NCBI GenBank assembly: GCA_947458455.1
Contig: CANGYJ010000008.1
Span: 271,059 to 335,058 of the forward strand
Source of the DNA: Verrucomicrobiaceae bacterium
GTDB taxonomy: Bacteria > Verrucomicrobiota > Verrucomicrobiia > Verrucomicrobiales > Verrucomicrobiaceae
Length of the DNA: 64,000 nucleotides
Reading direction: 5' to 3'
In this document: positions 43,669 through 51,541 of the stretch, in pieces
How the letters are laid out: every line of letters begins with the position of its first letter
How positions within the stretch are numbered: the stretch's first letter is position 1
Program-made: the position numbers and the translations under genes
The notes under the pieces: generated by a model
What the model was told of the DNA's origin: nothing
What the model saw: only the letters and a program-made list of their open reading frames with translations
Databases searched by the model: none

Positions 43669-44745
43669 TCACGGCTGAAACAAACCCGGCACGAACTCGG
43701 TCAGATACGTGCGCCACACCGGCCAGGAGTGGTCTCCTTCCGTGAGGTGCCACTCGTGGTTCACCTTCGCCGCTTTCAGCGCGGTGATGAGTGTGTTGTT
43801 TCTCTCCAAAAGGAAGTCATCCTTCCCACAAGCGATCCACAGGAGCTTCAGCTTCGCATTCGTGCCCGCACCATCATCCAGCGCCGCTTTCACCGCCTCC
43901 GTGTCCGCCGCACCGCTGAAGGAGCCGATGTAAGCAAAGCGATCCGTCGCGTTCAGACCAATGGTGAGTGACTGCCACCCTCCCATGCTCAGTCCGGCAA
44001 TGGAGCGGTTCCCCTGCCCCGGCAGCACGCGGTAATTTGCCTCCACCAGCGGCAAAGCGTCCTCAAACAACTCTTTTTGGAACGCAGCGAGCGAGTCACC
44101 CCGCTTCGCCTTGTCATCACGCGGCACCATGCCGTGCGGATGGCCGTCCAGCATCATCACCAGCATCGGCTTCGCTTTTCCGGCGGCGATGAGATGATCC
44201 AAAATCCAGTGCGCTTTGCCATGCTCCGTCCAGCCGCGTTGATTGTCACCGGAGCCATGCTGCAACACGAGCAGCGGCAGCTTCTCGCTGCCCTTTTCAT
44301 AACCCGGCGGCGTATAGACCACCACCTCACGCGGCACCCCGAGCTGCTTGGAGTGAAACACATGCGTATGCACCGTGCCGTGCGGGATGCCCGCCTGCCA
44401 ATCCCACGGCGCGGGCGGATTCGCGGTGATGTGCAGGATGCTCTTCTGCGGCATACGCTGCGGCTTGATCGCCGTGTTTTGCGGATCGAGCACATTCAGC
44501 CCATCCACCTGAAACGAATACTCCCACACGCCCGCAGGCACCTCGATGGCCTCGCTGCTCCAAAGCCCATCACCACTGCGAGTCAGCGCCGCGTCTTGCT
44601 TCGTCCATTGCCCTTTTAGCCGCACTTCGGACGCTTTCGGTGCTTGGATCGAAAAAGTGACCTTTCCATCCGCGATGTCCGCGGCGGCAAAAATCGAGCT
44701 GGGGACCAAAAAGAAGGCAAAAGCGAGTTGGGATAGAGTTTTCAT
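43669..44745 (-). CDS. Secreted alpha/beta-hydrolase esterase with N-terminal E-set domain
   Basis: 358 residues: a signal peptide, an E-set/CBM48-like domain (about 25-110), and an esterase-D-type alpha/beta hydrolase. Ser253 lies in SIAGLSMGGWQ, a GKDDF loop may carry the acid, and a His is in EGDHSWPVW. The layout matches Fes-like and feruloyl/acetyl-xylan esterases that act on extracellular glycan or siderophore esters. The next gene on the same strand (NagA-like) starts upstream, 12 bases away, so they are probably co-transcribed. Its 3' third is duplicated at 41611-41928. Confidence 0.85.
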   Translation of the reverse strand: MKTLSQLAFAFFLVPSSIFAAADIADGKVTFSIQAPKASEVRLKGQWTKQDAALTRSGDGLWSSEAIEVPAGVWEYSFQVDGLNVLDPQNTAIKPQRMPQKSILHITANPPAPWDWQAGIPHGTVHTHVFHSKQLGVPREVVVYTPPGYEKGSEKLPLLVLQHGSGDNQRGWTEHGKAHWILDHLIAAGKAKPMLVMMLDGHPHGMVPRDDKAKRGDSLAAFQKELFEDALPLVEANYRVLPGQGNRSIAGLSMGGWQSLTIGLNATDRFAYIGSFSGAADTEAVKAALDDGAGTNAKLKLLWIACGKDDFLLERNNTLITALKAAKVNHEWHLTEGDHSWPVWRTYLTEFVPGLFQP

Positions 44746-44757
44746 GTAAAGACAGGT

Positions 44758-45948
44758 TTAAAGCGCCATTTCGACACCGCCGATGAAAACGCGGCGCACA
44801 TCGAGTTTCCGGCTCAAAAGCACCAAATCCGCCTTTTTGCCGACTTCGAGGCTTCCGGTGTGCTTCGCGATGCCGGTGAGCTCCGCAGGCGTGAGGCTGG
44901 CCATGCGCACGACCTCCGGCAGGCTCGCGGAGGTATCGCGTTTCATCTGCCGCACCATGTGGTCCATGCCCATGATGCTGCTCGCCAGACTCGTGCGGCC
45001 CGGTGCCCAGCCCACGCGCCCATCGCTCTCGAACCACGAGCCATCCTCCGCCGCGCCAAAGCGATAATTGCCCGGTGGCAAGTCCAGCGCCCGGTTCGCA
45101 TCCGTCACGAGGCACAGTTTGCGCGGCCCTTTGAGCCGAAACGCGAACTCCAGCAGTTCCGGTGCGAGGTGACAGCCATCGGCAATCACTTCCGTGCTCA
45201 TCTCCGCCGTGCCCAGCACATATTCCAGCATGCTGCCGCGCATCGGCACGCCAAGCCGCGAGCGCACCGAGGCCACGTTGCTCATCGCACACCAAAAGTG
45301 GTCCACATGCCGCATCCCAGCCTTGAATGCCGCCGCCATCTCCGGCCAGCTCGCGTTCGAGTGCCCGCAGGTGATCAGACAGCGCCTTTTCTTCGCCTCG
45401 CGATAAAGCTCGACCGCGCCCGGCAGCTCCGCCGCGCAGGTGGCGATGCGCACGAGGCCTGTTTCAAAGTAAGCGCGATACTCCGCCGCTGTCGGTTCCC
45501 GCCGCCCCGCCGCCGAATGGCAGCCCACCTTGTCCTCCGCGAAAAACGGCCCGTAAAGGTGCACGCCTGCAATGCGAGCACCGTTTTCGACACTCCGCTC
45601 GGCTTGCACCACCTTCACCGCATCCAGCATCGCATGGATTTGCTCCGGCGAGCCCGTGGTGGTCGTTGGAAAAATCGTCGTCGTCCCATGCCGCGCATGC
45701 GCCCGGCACGCGATGCGCACCGCGTCCGCTGTTCCATCCATGAAATCCGCCCCGTCACCGCCATGCACATGAATGTCGATGAACCCCGGCGAAAGGTAGC
45801 CGCCCCGCCCATCCACGATCTCCACGCTTCCCTTTGGCTTCTTCGTCGAGATCGAGACGATCTTCCCACCCTCACAAAGCACCCAGGCGTTCTCGACGAG
45901 ACGATCTGGCAGAATGGCGGTCACATGACTAAATAGAAGGCGCTGCAT
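44758..45948 (-). CDS. NagA-like amidohydrolase with altered metal site
   Basis: 396 residues of the N-acetylglucosamine-6-phosphate deacetylase family. GFIDIHVHGGDGADFMDG carries His60/His62, the HSNAS loop has His196, ADGCHLAP and the catalytic LVTDANRA (Asp283) are present. The usual metal-ligand Glu of G-x-H-L-E-G-P-F is replaced: the sequence reads GVHLYGPFF (Tyr132). The H-x-F-N-A-M motif reads HFWCAM. It may therefore use a different metal arrangement or substrate, so I give no gene symbol. It is followed on the same strand by the esterase, suggesting processing of acylated or acetylated sugars. Confidence 0.8.
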   Translation of the reverse strand: MQRLLFSHVTAILPDRLVENAWVLCEGGKIVSISTKKPKGSVEIVDGRGGYLSPGFIDIHVHGGDGADFMDGTADAVRIACRAHARHGTTTIFPTTTTGSPEQIHAMLDAVKVVQAERSVENGARIAGVHLYGPFFAEDKVGCHSAAGRREPTAAEYRAYFETGLVRIATCAAELPGAVELYREAKKRRCLITCGHSNASWPEMAAAFKAGMRHVDHFWCAMSNVASVRSRLGVPMRGSMLEYVLGTAEMSTEVIADGCHLAPELLEFAFRLKGPRKLCLVTDANRALDLPPGNYRFGAAEDGSWFESDGRVGWAPGRTSLASSIMGMDHMVRQMKRDTSASLPEVVRMASLTPAELTGIAKHTGSLEVGKKADLVLLSRKLDVRRVFIGGVEMAL

Positions 45949-46032
45949 GAGTTGATAACGCCCCTTCAAGCTGGGCGGTTGCATGAATTGCTTCTTGGCA
46001 TCTCTCTTATCGTAGCGGAGGAGGGAATCATC

Positions 46033-47151
46033 ATGTCACATCCCTTCACAGAACTCGGCGTCCCGGCGGAAATGATTCGTGCCCTGGAGGAGCTGGGCAT
46101 CCAGACGCCCACAGCGGTTCAGAAGCAAGTCATCCCCTTCCTCATTCAAAAAGGCGACGACCTCATCGCGCAGGCGCAGACCGGCACGGGCAAGACGGCC
46201 GCCTTTGGCCTGCCGCTGCTCATGAAGATGGATCACACCCGCCGCGACATCCAGGGCCTCGTGCTCGCCCCCACCCGCGAGCTGGCCAAGCAGATCGGCA
46301 AGCAGCTCTTCCGCTTCACCAAATACACCGACAAAGTCTTCACCGAGGTGCTCGGCGGCGGCGACAACCTCGACCAGCAGATCGAAAAGCTCAAGCGCCC
46401 CACCCACATCATCGTCGCCACACCCGGACGTCTCATCGACCTGCTCGAAAAGGACGCCCTCACACTCGAATTCGTGCGCTACGTGGTGCTCGACGAGGCG
46501 GACGAAATGCTCAGCATGGGCTTTAAGGCGCAGATCGTGGAGATCCTCAAGCTCGCCGCCATGCGCCGAGCCACCTGGCTTTTTTCCGCCACCTTCCCGG
46601 ACGGCATCCAGCAGCTCATCAAAGGCTGCATGGCCGCCAATGCCCACTCCGTGCAAATCGACACCGCCAACGTCGTGAACCGCGACATCGACCACCGTTA
46701 CGCCATCTGCAAGCGGGCGGAAAAGACCGCCTTCATCGCCAACTTCCTCAAACGCCAAAAGGAGCAGCGCGGCCTCATTTTCACCCGCACCAAACACGGT
46801 GCCATGGACCTCTGCAACGAACTCCGCGAGCAGGGCTTCGCCGTCGAGGCCCTTCAGGGCGATCTGATGCAAAAGGAGCGCGACAAAGTCATGCGAGCCT
46901 TCAAAAAGGAGCGTGTGCAATTCGTCGTCGCCACCGATGTGGCCGCTCGTGGCATCGACGTGGCCGGTTTGAGCTTTGTCATCCACCACCAGCTTCCCGA
47001 CCAGATCGAGTACTACACCCACCGCAGCGGCCGCACCGCCCGCGCCGGAAACAAAGGCATGTCACTCGCCCTCATCGAGCCGAACGAAAAAAACCAACTC
47101 ACCGAAATCGAAAACAAACTGCGCGTGAAGTTCAGCGAGTGGCGCAGGTAG
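46033..47151 (+). CDS. DEAD-box ATP-dependent RNA helicase
   Basis: 372 residues comprising only the two RecA-like helicase domains, without an RNA-binding tail. Motifs: Q motif (GIQTPTAVQKQVIP), Walker A AQTGTGKT (48-55), APTRELA, TPGRLID, VLDEADEM, FSATFP, GLIFTRTKHG, ATDVAARGIDV and HRSGRTARAG. It unwinds short RNA duplexes, likely in ribosome assembly or mRNA decay. The ATG at 46033 has a strong ribosome-binding site (GGAGGAGGG). It is divergent from the NagA-like gene. Confidence 0.93.
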   Translation: MSHPFTELGVPAEMIRALEELGIQTPTAVQKQVIPFLIQKGDDLIAQAQTGTGKTAAFGLPLLMKMDHTRRDIQGLVLAPTRELAKQIGKQLFRFTKYTDKVFTEVLGGGDNLDQQIEKLKRPTHIIVATPGRLIDLLEKDALTLEFVRYVVLDEADEMLSMGFKAQIVEILKLAAMRRATWLFSATFPDGIQQLIKGCMAANAHSVQIDTANVVNRDIDHRYAICKRAEKTAFIANFLKRQKEQRGLIFTRTKHGAMDLCNELREQGFAVEALQGDLMQKERDKVMRAFKKERVQFVVATDVAARGIDVAGLSFVIHHQLPDQIEYYTHRSGRTARAGNKGMSLALIEPNEKNQLTEIENKLRVKFSEWRR

Positions 47152-47173
47152 CCGTTGGGGTATTTTTGGCGAG

Positions 47174-47252
47174 CCGGTGGTGAAGCGAGGAACGAGCGAG
47201 AACCACCGGATACAGTTCGAGCCCGAATACGATAGCGCTCCGGCAGGAGCGC
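47174..47252. repeat. Paired palindromes between the helicase and beta-helix genes
   Basis: CCGGTGGT (47174-47181) pairs with ACCACCGG (47202-47209) around a GAAGCGAGGAACGAGCGAG-type loop. A second hairpin has arms GCGCTCC (47235-47241) and GGAGCGC (47246-47252). They fill the 113-base convergent gap. No T-run is present. Confidence 0.6.
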
Positions 47253-47264
47253 GAGAAGACAACT

Positions 47265-48545
47265 TCACGGCTTCAGCTCCACATTCCCCACACCCTGCGT
47301 GCCTGCGGGCAGCAGGTTATTCGAGAAATGCATGCCACGCGGCGTGTTCGGGCCGCCGCCAATGATGACGGCGTATTTGTAACGTGGTTTGCCGATGCTG
47401 TTGACGACATTACCCGTGATGATCACATCGGTGAGCGGCGGATCGTCCGGCTGCTGGCCGGTGTCGAACTTGAAGGGTGATCTCTCATCACCCCAGATCC
47501 ATTGGGCGGCACCATGGCCGAAGTCGGAGATGATGTTGTTCGCGATGATCGAGCCACCGTCGGTGTTTTCCGGTTTGTGATCGGAAGCTGGATGCGCAGC
47601 GGCTCCCGGCATCAGACCGATAGCCCAGAGGCAATTTTTGACGAATTGATTGCCCGTGATGCTCACGTTGCGGCTGCCGTGCATCGCCTTCATACCCATG
47701 AAGGAGTTCACGATGAGGTTGTTGCTCACGATCACATGATCCGTGTGCAGATCGATCCCCTGCGCGGCATTTGCAATGTGGTTGCCCAGGATGCGTGTGA
47801 GGTCACTCACCTCCGGCGCAGTGACGACGAGGCCGCTGCCTTGCTGCCAATTGTCCGTGTAGCCTGAGTCCCAGGCCTGCTGGCTCATCAGGGCACCTTT
47901 CACGGCGTTCTTCTTCACATAATCACCTAGCTTGTGCTTCGCTTTGATCTCCGGCGTCGGGACGAGATTTTCTTCAACGACCCGATTGGCCTCGATCAAG
48001 GTGCCCGTGCTGTAACTCACGCTGATGCCCGTGCCATCGGTGCAGTTGAAGGCATAACCCCAGTCCTTGCTCGCTGTGCGGTCATCGATGCTCACGCGCA
48101 TGTAATTCCGCACCAAACAGCGGCTGATGCGGCAGTTCCGGCTCTCACGCAGCGTGATCGCTCCTGCGGGGCTGCGGTTGTCGATCACCCGCACGTTTTC
48201 GATGATGAGATCGCGGCACTTGATCGCCAAGACACCCTCGTTTCGCGTCTCCATCTTCCCCTCGGGCCGTGTGAGCGTCAGATCACGAATTTCGGCCTCC
48301 GTGGCGTTTTCGATCTCGATGATCGGCTGATTGTCACTCTGCTGAATGATGCGCCCAGGCCCAAAAAGCCCGCTGCGCTGGCCACGGATGCGAATCTTCT
48401 CCGTGATCGGATAATCACCCGCTGGGACAAAGACCATCCGGTTCGGATTCGCATCCAAAGCCGCCTGGATGGTCGGATACGCAGCAACAGACAACTCCGC
48501 CGCCGAAGCGTGAGTGAGCATGAAAAGGGCAAGGAGGTAACGCAT
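47265..48545 (-). CDS. Secreted right-handed parallel beta-helix protein
   Basis: 426 residues with a signal peptide (MRYLLALFMLTHASAA). The chain is a pectate-lyase-3-like N-terminus (YPTIQAALDANPNRMVFVPA) followed by repeated beta-helix turns (RDLIIENVRVIDN; NCRISRCLVRNY; GTLIEANRVVEEN; HVIVSNNLIVNSFMGMKAM; NVSITGNQFVKN). It may be a polysaccharide lyase or hydrolase; catalytic residues cannot be assigned. Its start lies just after the stop of the co-oriented sialate O-acetylesterase gene (48548 is the end of that gene), implying an operon with that gene first. Confidence 0.78.
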   Translation of the reverse strand: MRYLLALFMLTHASAAELSVAAYPTIQAALDANPNRMVFVPAGDYPITEKIRIRGQRSGLFGPGRIIQQSDNQPIIEIENATEAEIRDLTLTRPEGKMETRNEGVLAIKCRDLIIENVRVIDNRSPAGAITLRESRNCRISRCLVRNYMRVSIDDRTASKDWGYAFNCTDGTGISVSYSTGTLIEANRVVEENLVPTPEIKAKHKLGDYVKKNAVKGALMSQQAWDSGYTDNWQQGSGLVVTAPEVSDLTRILGNHIANAAQGIDLHTDHVIVSNNLIVNSFMGMKAMHGSRNVSITGNQFVKNCLWAIGLMPGAAAHPASDHKPENTDGGSIIANNIISDFGHGAAQWIWGDERSPFKFDTGQQPDDPPLTDVIITGNVVNSIGKPRYKYAVIIGGGPNTPRGMHFSNNLLPAGTQGVGNVELKP

Positions 48546-48547
48546 GA

Positions 48548-50278
48548 CTATTTCTTCGACGCTCCTTCTTTATACTTCGCCATCAGCTCTTGGAACTTTT
48601 TGTTCAGCGCCTGATACTCCGGGCTCTTGCGGTCGTGTTTGGCTCGCTCGGCAGCGATGGCACGGATTTCCACTCCCATCGCACGACGCTCTTCGGCAGC
48701 TTTTTGAGCACTGGCATCCACCTTGATCTCCACATCGTCCCAATCGTCCGTGCGGAAGACGGAGGCAGGCAAACCATCGCTGTTCACGAGGTTCGCCCCT
48801 TCGGGATTCGCAGCCCAGGCGTAGCGTACGGCCACGGGTGCCGCGACTTCAGCGCTGCTCACGATCACGGCGTCCTTGCCGGCAATCTTCGCATCGGCCC
48901 ACTTCCACTTCTTGTCGGCTCCAGCGATCTCGAAGCGCTTCAAAGCGCCGCCATCGCGTGATTTCAGGCCCGTGCCGCTTTGATCAAAGGCCACGCGGAT
49001 CGCGCCGTCCTTCACCTCGCTCGATTTGAAGAGCGGACCGCTGTAAATGAGCTGCTTGCCGTAGTCTTTGGCCAAAGCCCAGCGTGCGAGGCGCTCGCCG
49101 GGGTCTTTTTTGTTCTTCGGATGGATGTCATTCGCCTCGCCGACATCGTTCGTGACCGCCATGCCGGTCTTCGGCGTCGTGCCGAGCACGAGGCGCATGC
49201 GATCCTGAGTCAGCGCCCACGAATCCGGTGTTCCCGGTGCGGTCGAGGGTGCGTGGTAGCTGGCGAGCTGCACATAGTAAAAGCTGAACTCATCTGCCCA
49301 GCGCTTGCGCCAGTCATTGATCATCAGCGGCAGCGTCTGGTCGTAAGGCACCGCACCCGGCCGTGCATTGCCTTCGCCCTGATACCAAATCGCCCCGCGC
49401 ATCGTGTAGCCGACGAACGGATGAATCATCGCCGCGTAAAGCACACCCGGCTTGCCCTCGGTGAGCAGCGGACGCTTCGGCGCATCCGGCTTCTTCGGCA
49501 GCCGCTTGCGTTCCTCGGCCGATTTGCCCTTTGCCGCAGCCATCGTGGTCTTCCACTGCTCCAATTTGGTCGCGTAAGCCGCATCCGCCTTCGCTTGATC
49601 GTAGCTCGCCTCGTCCTTCAGCATCGCATCGACGAGCGCCCTCGTGCCCGGCAGCGTGTTCAGCGCCTCGCGACTCGTGAAAGTCTCCACTGGCTTGCCA
49701 CCCCAGGCAGATTTGATCACGCCGACCGGCACGCCCATCTCCAGATGCAGCTTCCGCGCAAAGAAGAACGCCACCGCCGAGTAATCCGGCACCGTCTCCG
49801 GCGTCGCCGCCTTCCATGAGCCTTCGATGTCTTCCTGAATCTCCTCCGCCGTCACCAGCGGCGCATTGAACATGCGCAGCGCCGGATGATTCGATTCCGC
49901 GATCAGCCCCGCATACTCCGGCGAGCGGTTCATCGTGTAAAACATGTTCGACTGCCCGGACGCGAACCACACCTCGCCCACCAGCACGTCCTGAATCTCG
50001 ATCTTCTCCTTGCCCGCCGAGATCGTCAGCACCGCGCCCGATGCGTCAGCCGCACCCGTTTCGATCTGCGCCCGCCATTTGCCATCCGCATCCGCTTTGG
50101 CACTCGCGGATTTGCCTTTGAAAGCCACGCTCACCTCTGCCCCAGCATCCGCCTTCCCCCAAATCGCTGCGGCACGCTCACGCTGCAAAACCATGTGATC
50201 GGAGAAGAAATGCGGCACGCTCAATTCGGCAAAGAGCAGGCCCGGCGTGAGAAGAAGGAGACTGAGAAGAGATTTCAT
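48548..50278 (-). CDS. Secreted sialate O-acetylesterase-type (SASA) esterase
   Basis: 576 residues with a signal peptide (MKSLLSLLLLTPGLLFA). VPHFFSDHMVLQRERAAAIW opens the N-terminal beta domain; the SGNH-type catalytic loop is GEVWFASGQSNMFYTM (Ser110). FIST-unrelated later landmarks are GVIKSAWGGKPVETF, GAIWYQGEGNA and the Asp-x-x-His region VGEANDIHPKNK. It removes O-acetyl groups from sialic acid or other sugars (many relatives act on xylan or pectin). The C-terminal coiled-coil extension (AQKAAEERRAMGVEIRAIAA) is unusual for the family. It is co-oriented with the beta-helix gene, a 2-base gap apart. Confidence 0.88.
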   Translation of the reverse strand: MKSLLSLLLLTPGLLFAELSVPHFFSDHMVLQRERAAAIWGKADAGAEVSVAFKGKSASAKADADGKWRAQIETGAADASGAVLTISAGKEKIEIQDVLVGEVWFASGQSNMFYTMNRSPEYAGLIAESNHPALRMFNAPLVTAEEIQEDIEGSWKAATPETVPDYSAVAFFFARKLHLEMGVPVGVIKSAWGGKPVETFTSREALNTLPGTRALVDAMLKDEASYDQAKADAAYATKLEQWKTTMAAAKGKSAEERKRLPKKPDAPKRPLLTEGKPGVLYAAMIHPFVGYTMRGAIWYQGEGNARPGAVPYDQTLPLMINDWRKRWADEFSFYYVQLASYHAPSTAPGTPDSWALTQDRMRLVLGTTPKTGMAVTNDVGEANDIHPKNKKDPGERLARWALAKDYGKQLIYSGPLFKSSEVKDGAIRVAFDQSGTGLKSRDGGALKRFEIAGADKKWKWADAKIAGKDAVIVSSAEVAAPVAVRYAWAANPEGANLVNSDGLPASVFRTDDWDDVEIKVDASAQKAAEERRAMGVEIRAIAAERAKHDRKSPEYQALNKKFQELMAKYKEGASKK

Positions 50279-50329
50279 GGAAGGGGTGATGCGAAACGAC
50301 GGGCAGGTGGTGGATGTTGTCTTCAATTC

Positions 50330-51460
50330 TCACATCTTAAGTAAAGATGGATTGCACACCAAGACTTCATGCTCACCAAATCGCTTCAGGTGCGCCGGGG
50401 CGCGGGAAGGCGTGAGCAGGTAGTTTTTGCCTTTGGGGTAGTAGCTTCGGAATACTCCCAAAGCGCCACCGTCGAAGGCTTTGCTGCTCCATTTGCACTC
50501 GATCACATCCACTTCATCACGCTGCCGTGGCAGGACGAAGTCGATCTCTCGGCCCTGCTTGTCCCGCCAGTAGAGCGGTGCTGTCTCAGGAAAATGGGCC
50601 TGCAGGTGCTCCAAAACGAGGTGCTCCCAGAGCGGACCGTAGTCATCCTGGCGGATCGGATCCCAGCCACGGACAAAGCTCACAAAGCCCGTGTCAAAAG
50701 CATAGATTTTCGGCTGTTTGATCAGCTCATTCAGTCCACCGCCGTGAAACGGACGCACGAGCGTCACGGCCTGCGTGATCTCCAGGGCGCTGACATGACT
50801 CTCTACCGTGGGACGCGTGATGCCGAGAGCAGTGGCCGATTTCGTCACCTCAAACTGACCGCCGCTTTGCTTGATGAGGTATTCAAAAAGCGCATTGAAG
50901 CGGTTCATGTCGCGGAAGCCGAAAAGACGCTGAATGTCGCGAGCAAAGAACGAGTCCAGCCACTCACGGTAGAACGATGGCTTCTTGGACTCTGCCAACA
51001 ACGCAGGCGGCAGCCCGCCATGGGACAGTCGCTGCTGCAAAGTCACGCCAAAGGACTCCAGTTCATCCCACAGCACTGGCGTCAAGTGCACGAGCCGCTT
51101 TCGCCCGGTGAGCGTGTCACGGAACTTCTTGCTCGCAGCGAGCGTGGACGAGCCTGTGGCGAGGATTTTGAGCTTGGGAAAGGCATCCGCCCCGATTTTC
51201 AAAAGTCGCGCCGGGTCGCTCAGTTGATGGATTTCATCCAAGACCACCACGGGCTTCGTGCAGCCGCGATAGAACAACTCGGGGTCCGCCACGACTTCCT
51301 CGGTCGTAGGCAGATCGCAGTTGAGATAGAGCACTTGGTCAGCGCCGAGGCTGTCGGCCAGCGTCGTTTTCCCCACGCGTCGCACTCCACAGAGCCACGC
51401 GATAGGAGCCTCCGCCCAGGCAGAGTGGAGTCGTTGGAGCCAAAAGGAACGCTGAATCAT
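50330..51460 (-). CDS. AAA-type ATPase with DUF4143 domain
   Basis: 376 residues. The N-terminal ATPase has Walker A GVRRVGKTTL (25-34) and Walker B PVVVLDEIHQL, and a sensor ILATGSSTL. The C-terminal DUF4143 domain has a REIDFVLP-type acidic/basic site (WRDKQGREIDFVLPRQRDEV, then VIECKWSSKAF), resembling a PD-(D/E)xK nuclease strand. Such proteins are common, patchily distributed and of unknown biological role. A promoter and palindromic operator abut the start codon, so self-regulation is plausible. Confidence 0.85.
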   Translation of the reverse strand: MIQRSFWLQRLHSAWAEAPIAWLCGVRRVGKTTLADSLGADQVLYLNCDLPTTEEVVADPELFYRGCTKPVVVLDEIHQLSDPARLLKIGADAFPKLKILATGSSTLAASKKFRDTLTGRKRLVHLTPVLWDELESFGVTLQQRLSHGGLPPALLAESKKPSFYREWLDSFFARDIQRLFGFRDMNRFNALFEYLIKQSGGQFEVTKSATALGITRPTVESHVSALEITQAVTLVRPFHGGGLNELIKQPKIYAFDTGFVSFVRGWDPIRQDDYGPLWEHLVLEHLQAHFPETAPLYWRDKQGREIDFVLPRQRDEVDVIECKWSSKAFDGGALGVFRSYYPKGKNYLLTPSRAPAHLKRFGEHEVLVCNPSLLKM

Positions 51461-51468
51461 GCTTTCAT

Positions 51469-51497
51469 ACTATACAAATAGTAAAACTATTTGTAAA
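51469..51497 (-). promoter_or_regulatory. Sigma-70-type promoter with embedded palindromic operator, leaderless layout
   Basis: On the minus strand, -35 TTTACA (51497-51492), a 17-base spacer and -10 TATAGT (51474-51469) are well formed. The spacer is a palindrome with arms ACAAATAGT and ACTATTTGT around three bases (51474-51494). The start codon at 51460 lies 8 bases past the -10 box, so the transcript would have almost no leader. The region is strikingly AT-rich for this genome. Confidence 0.65.
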
Positions 51498-51541
51498 TTA
51501 CTAAAGCGGAAGCAAGCCGTGCCTGATTGAAACCTTCTGCC

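Noticed and set aside
47210..47230. Possible tRNA T-loop (GTTCGAGCCC)
   Set aside because: No acceptor, D or anticodon stems pair around it; it lies between two palindromes.
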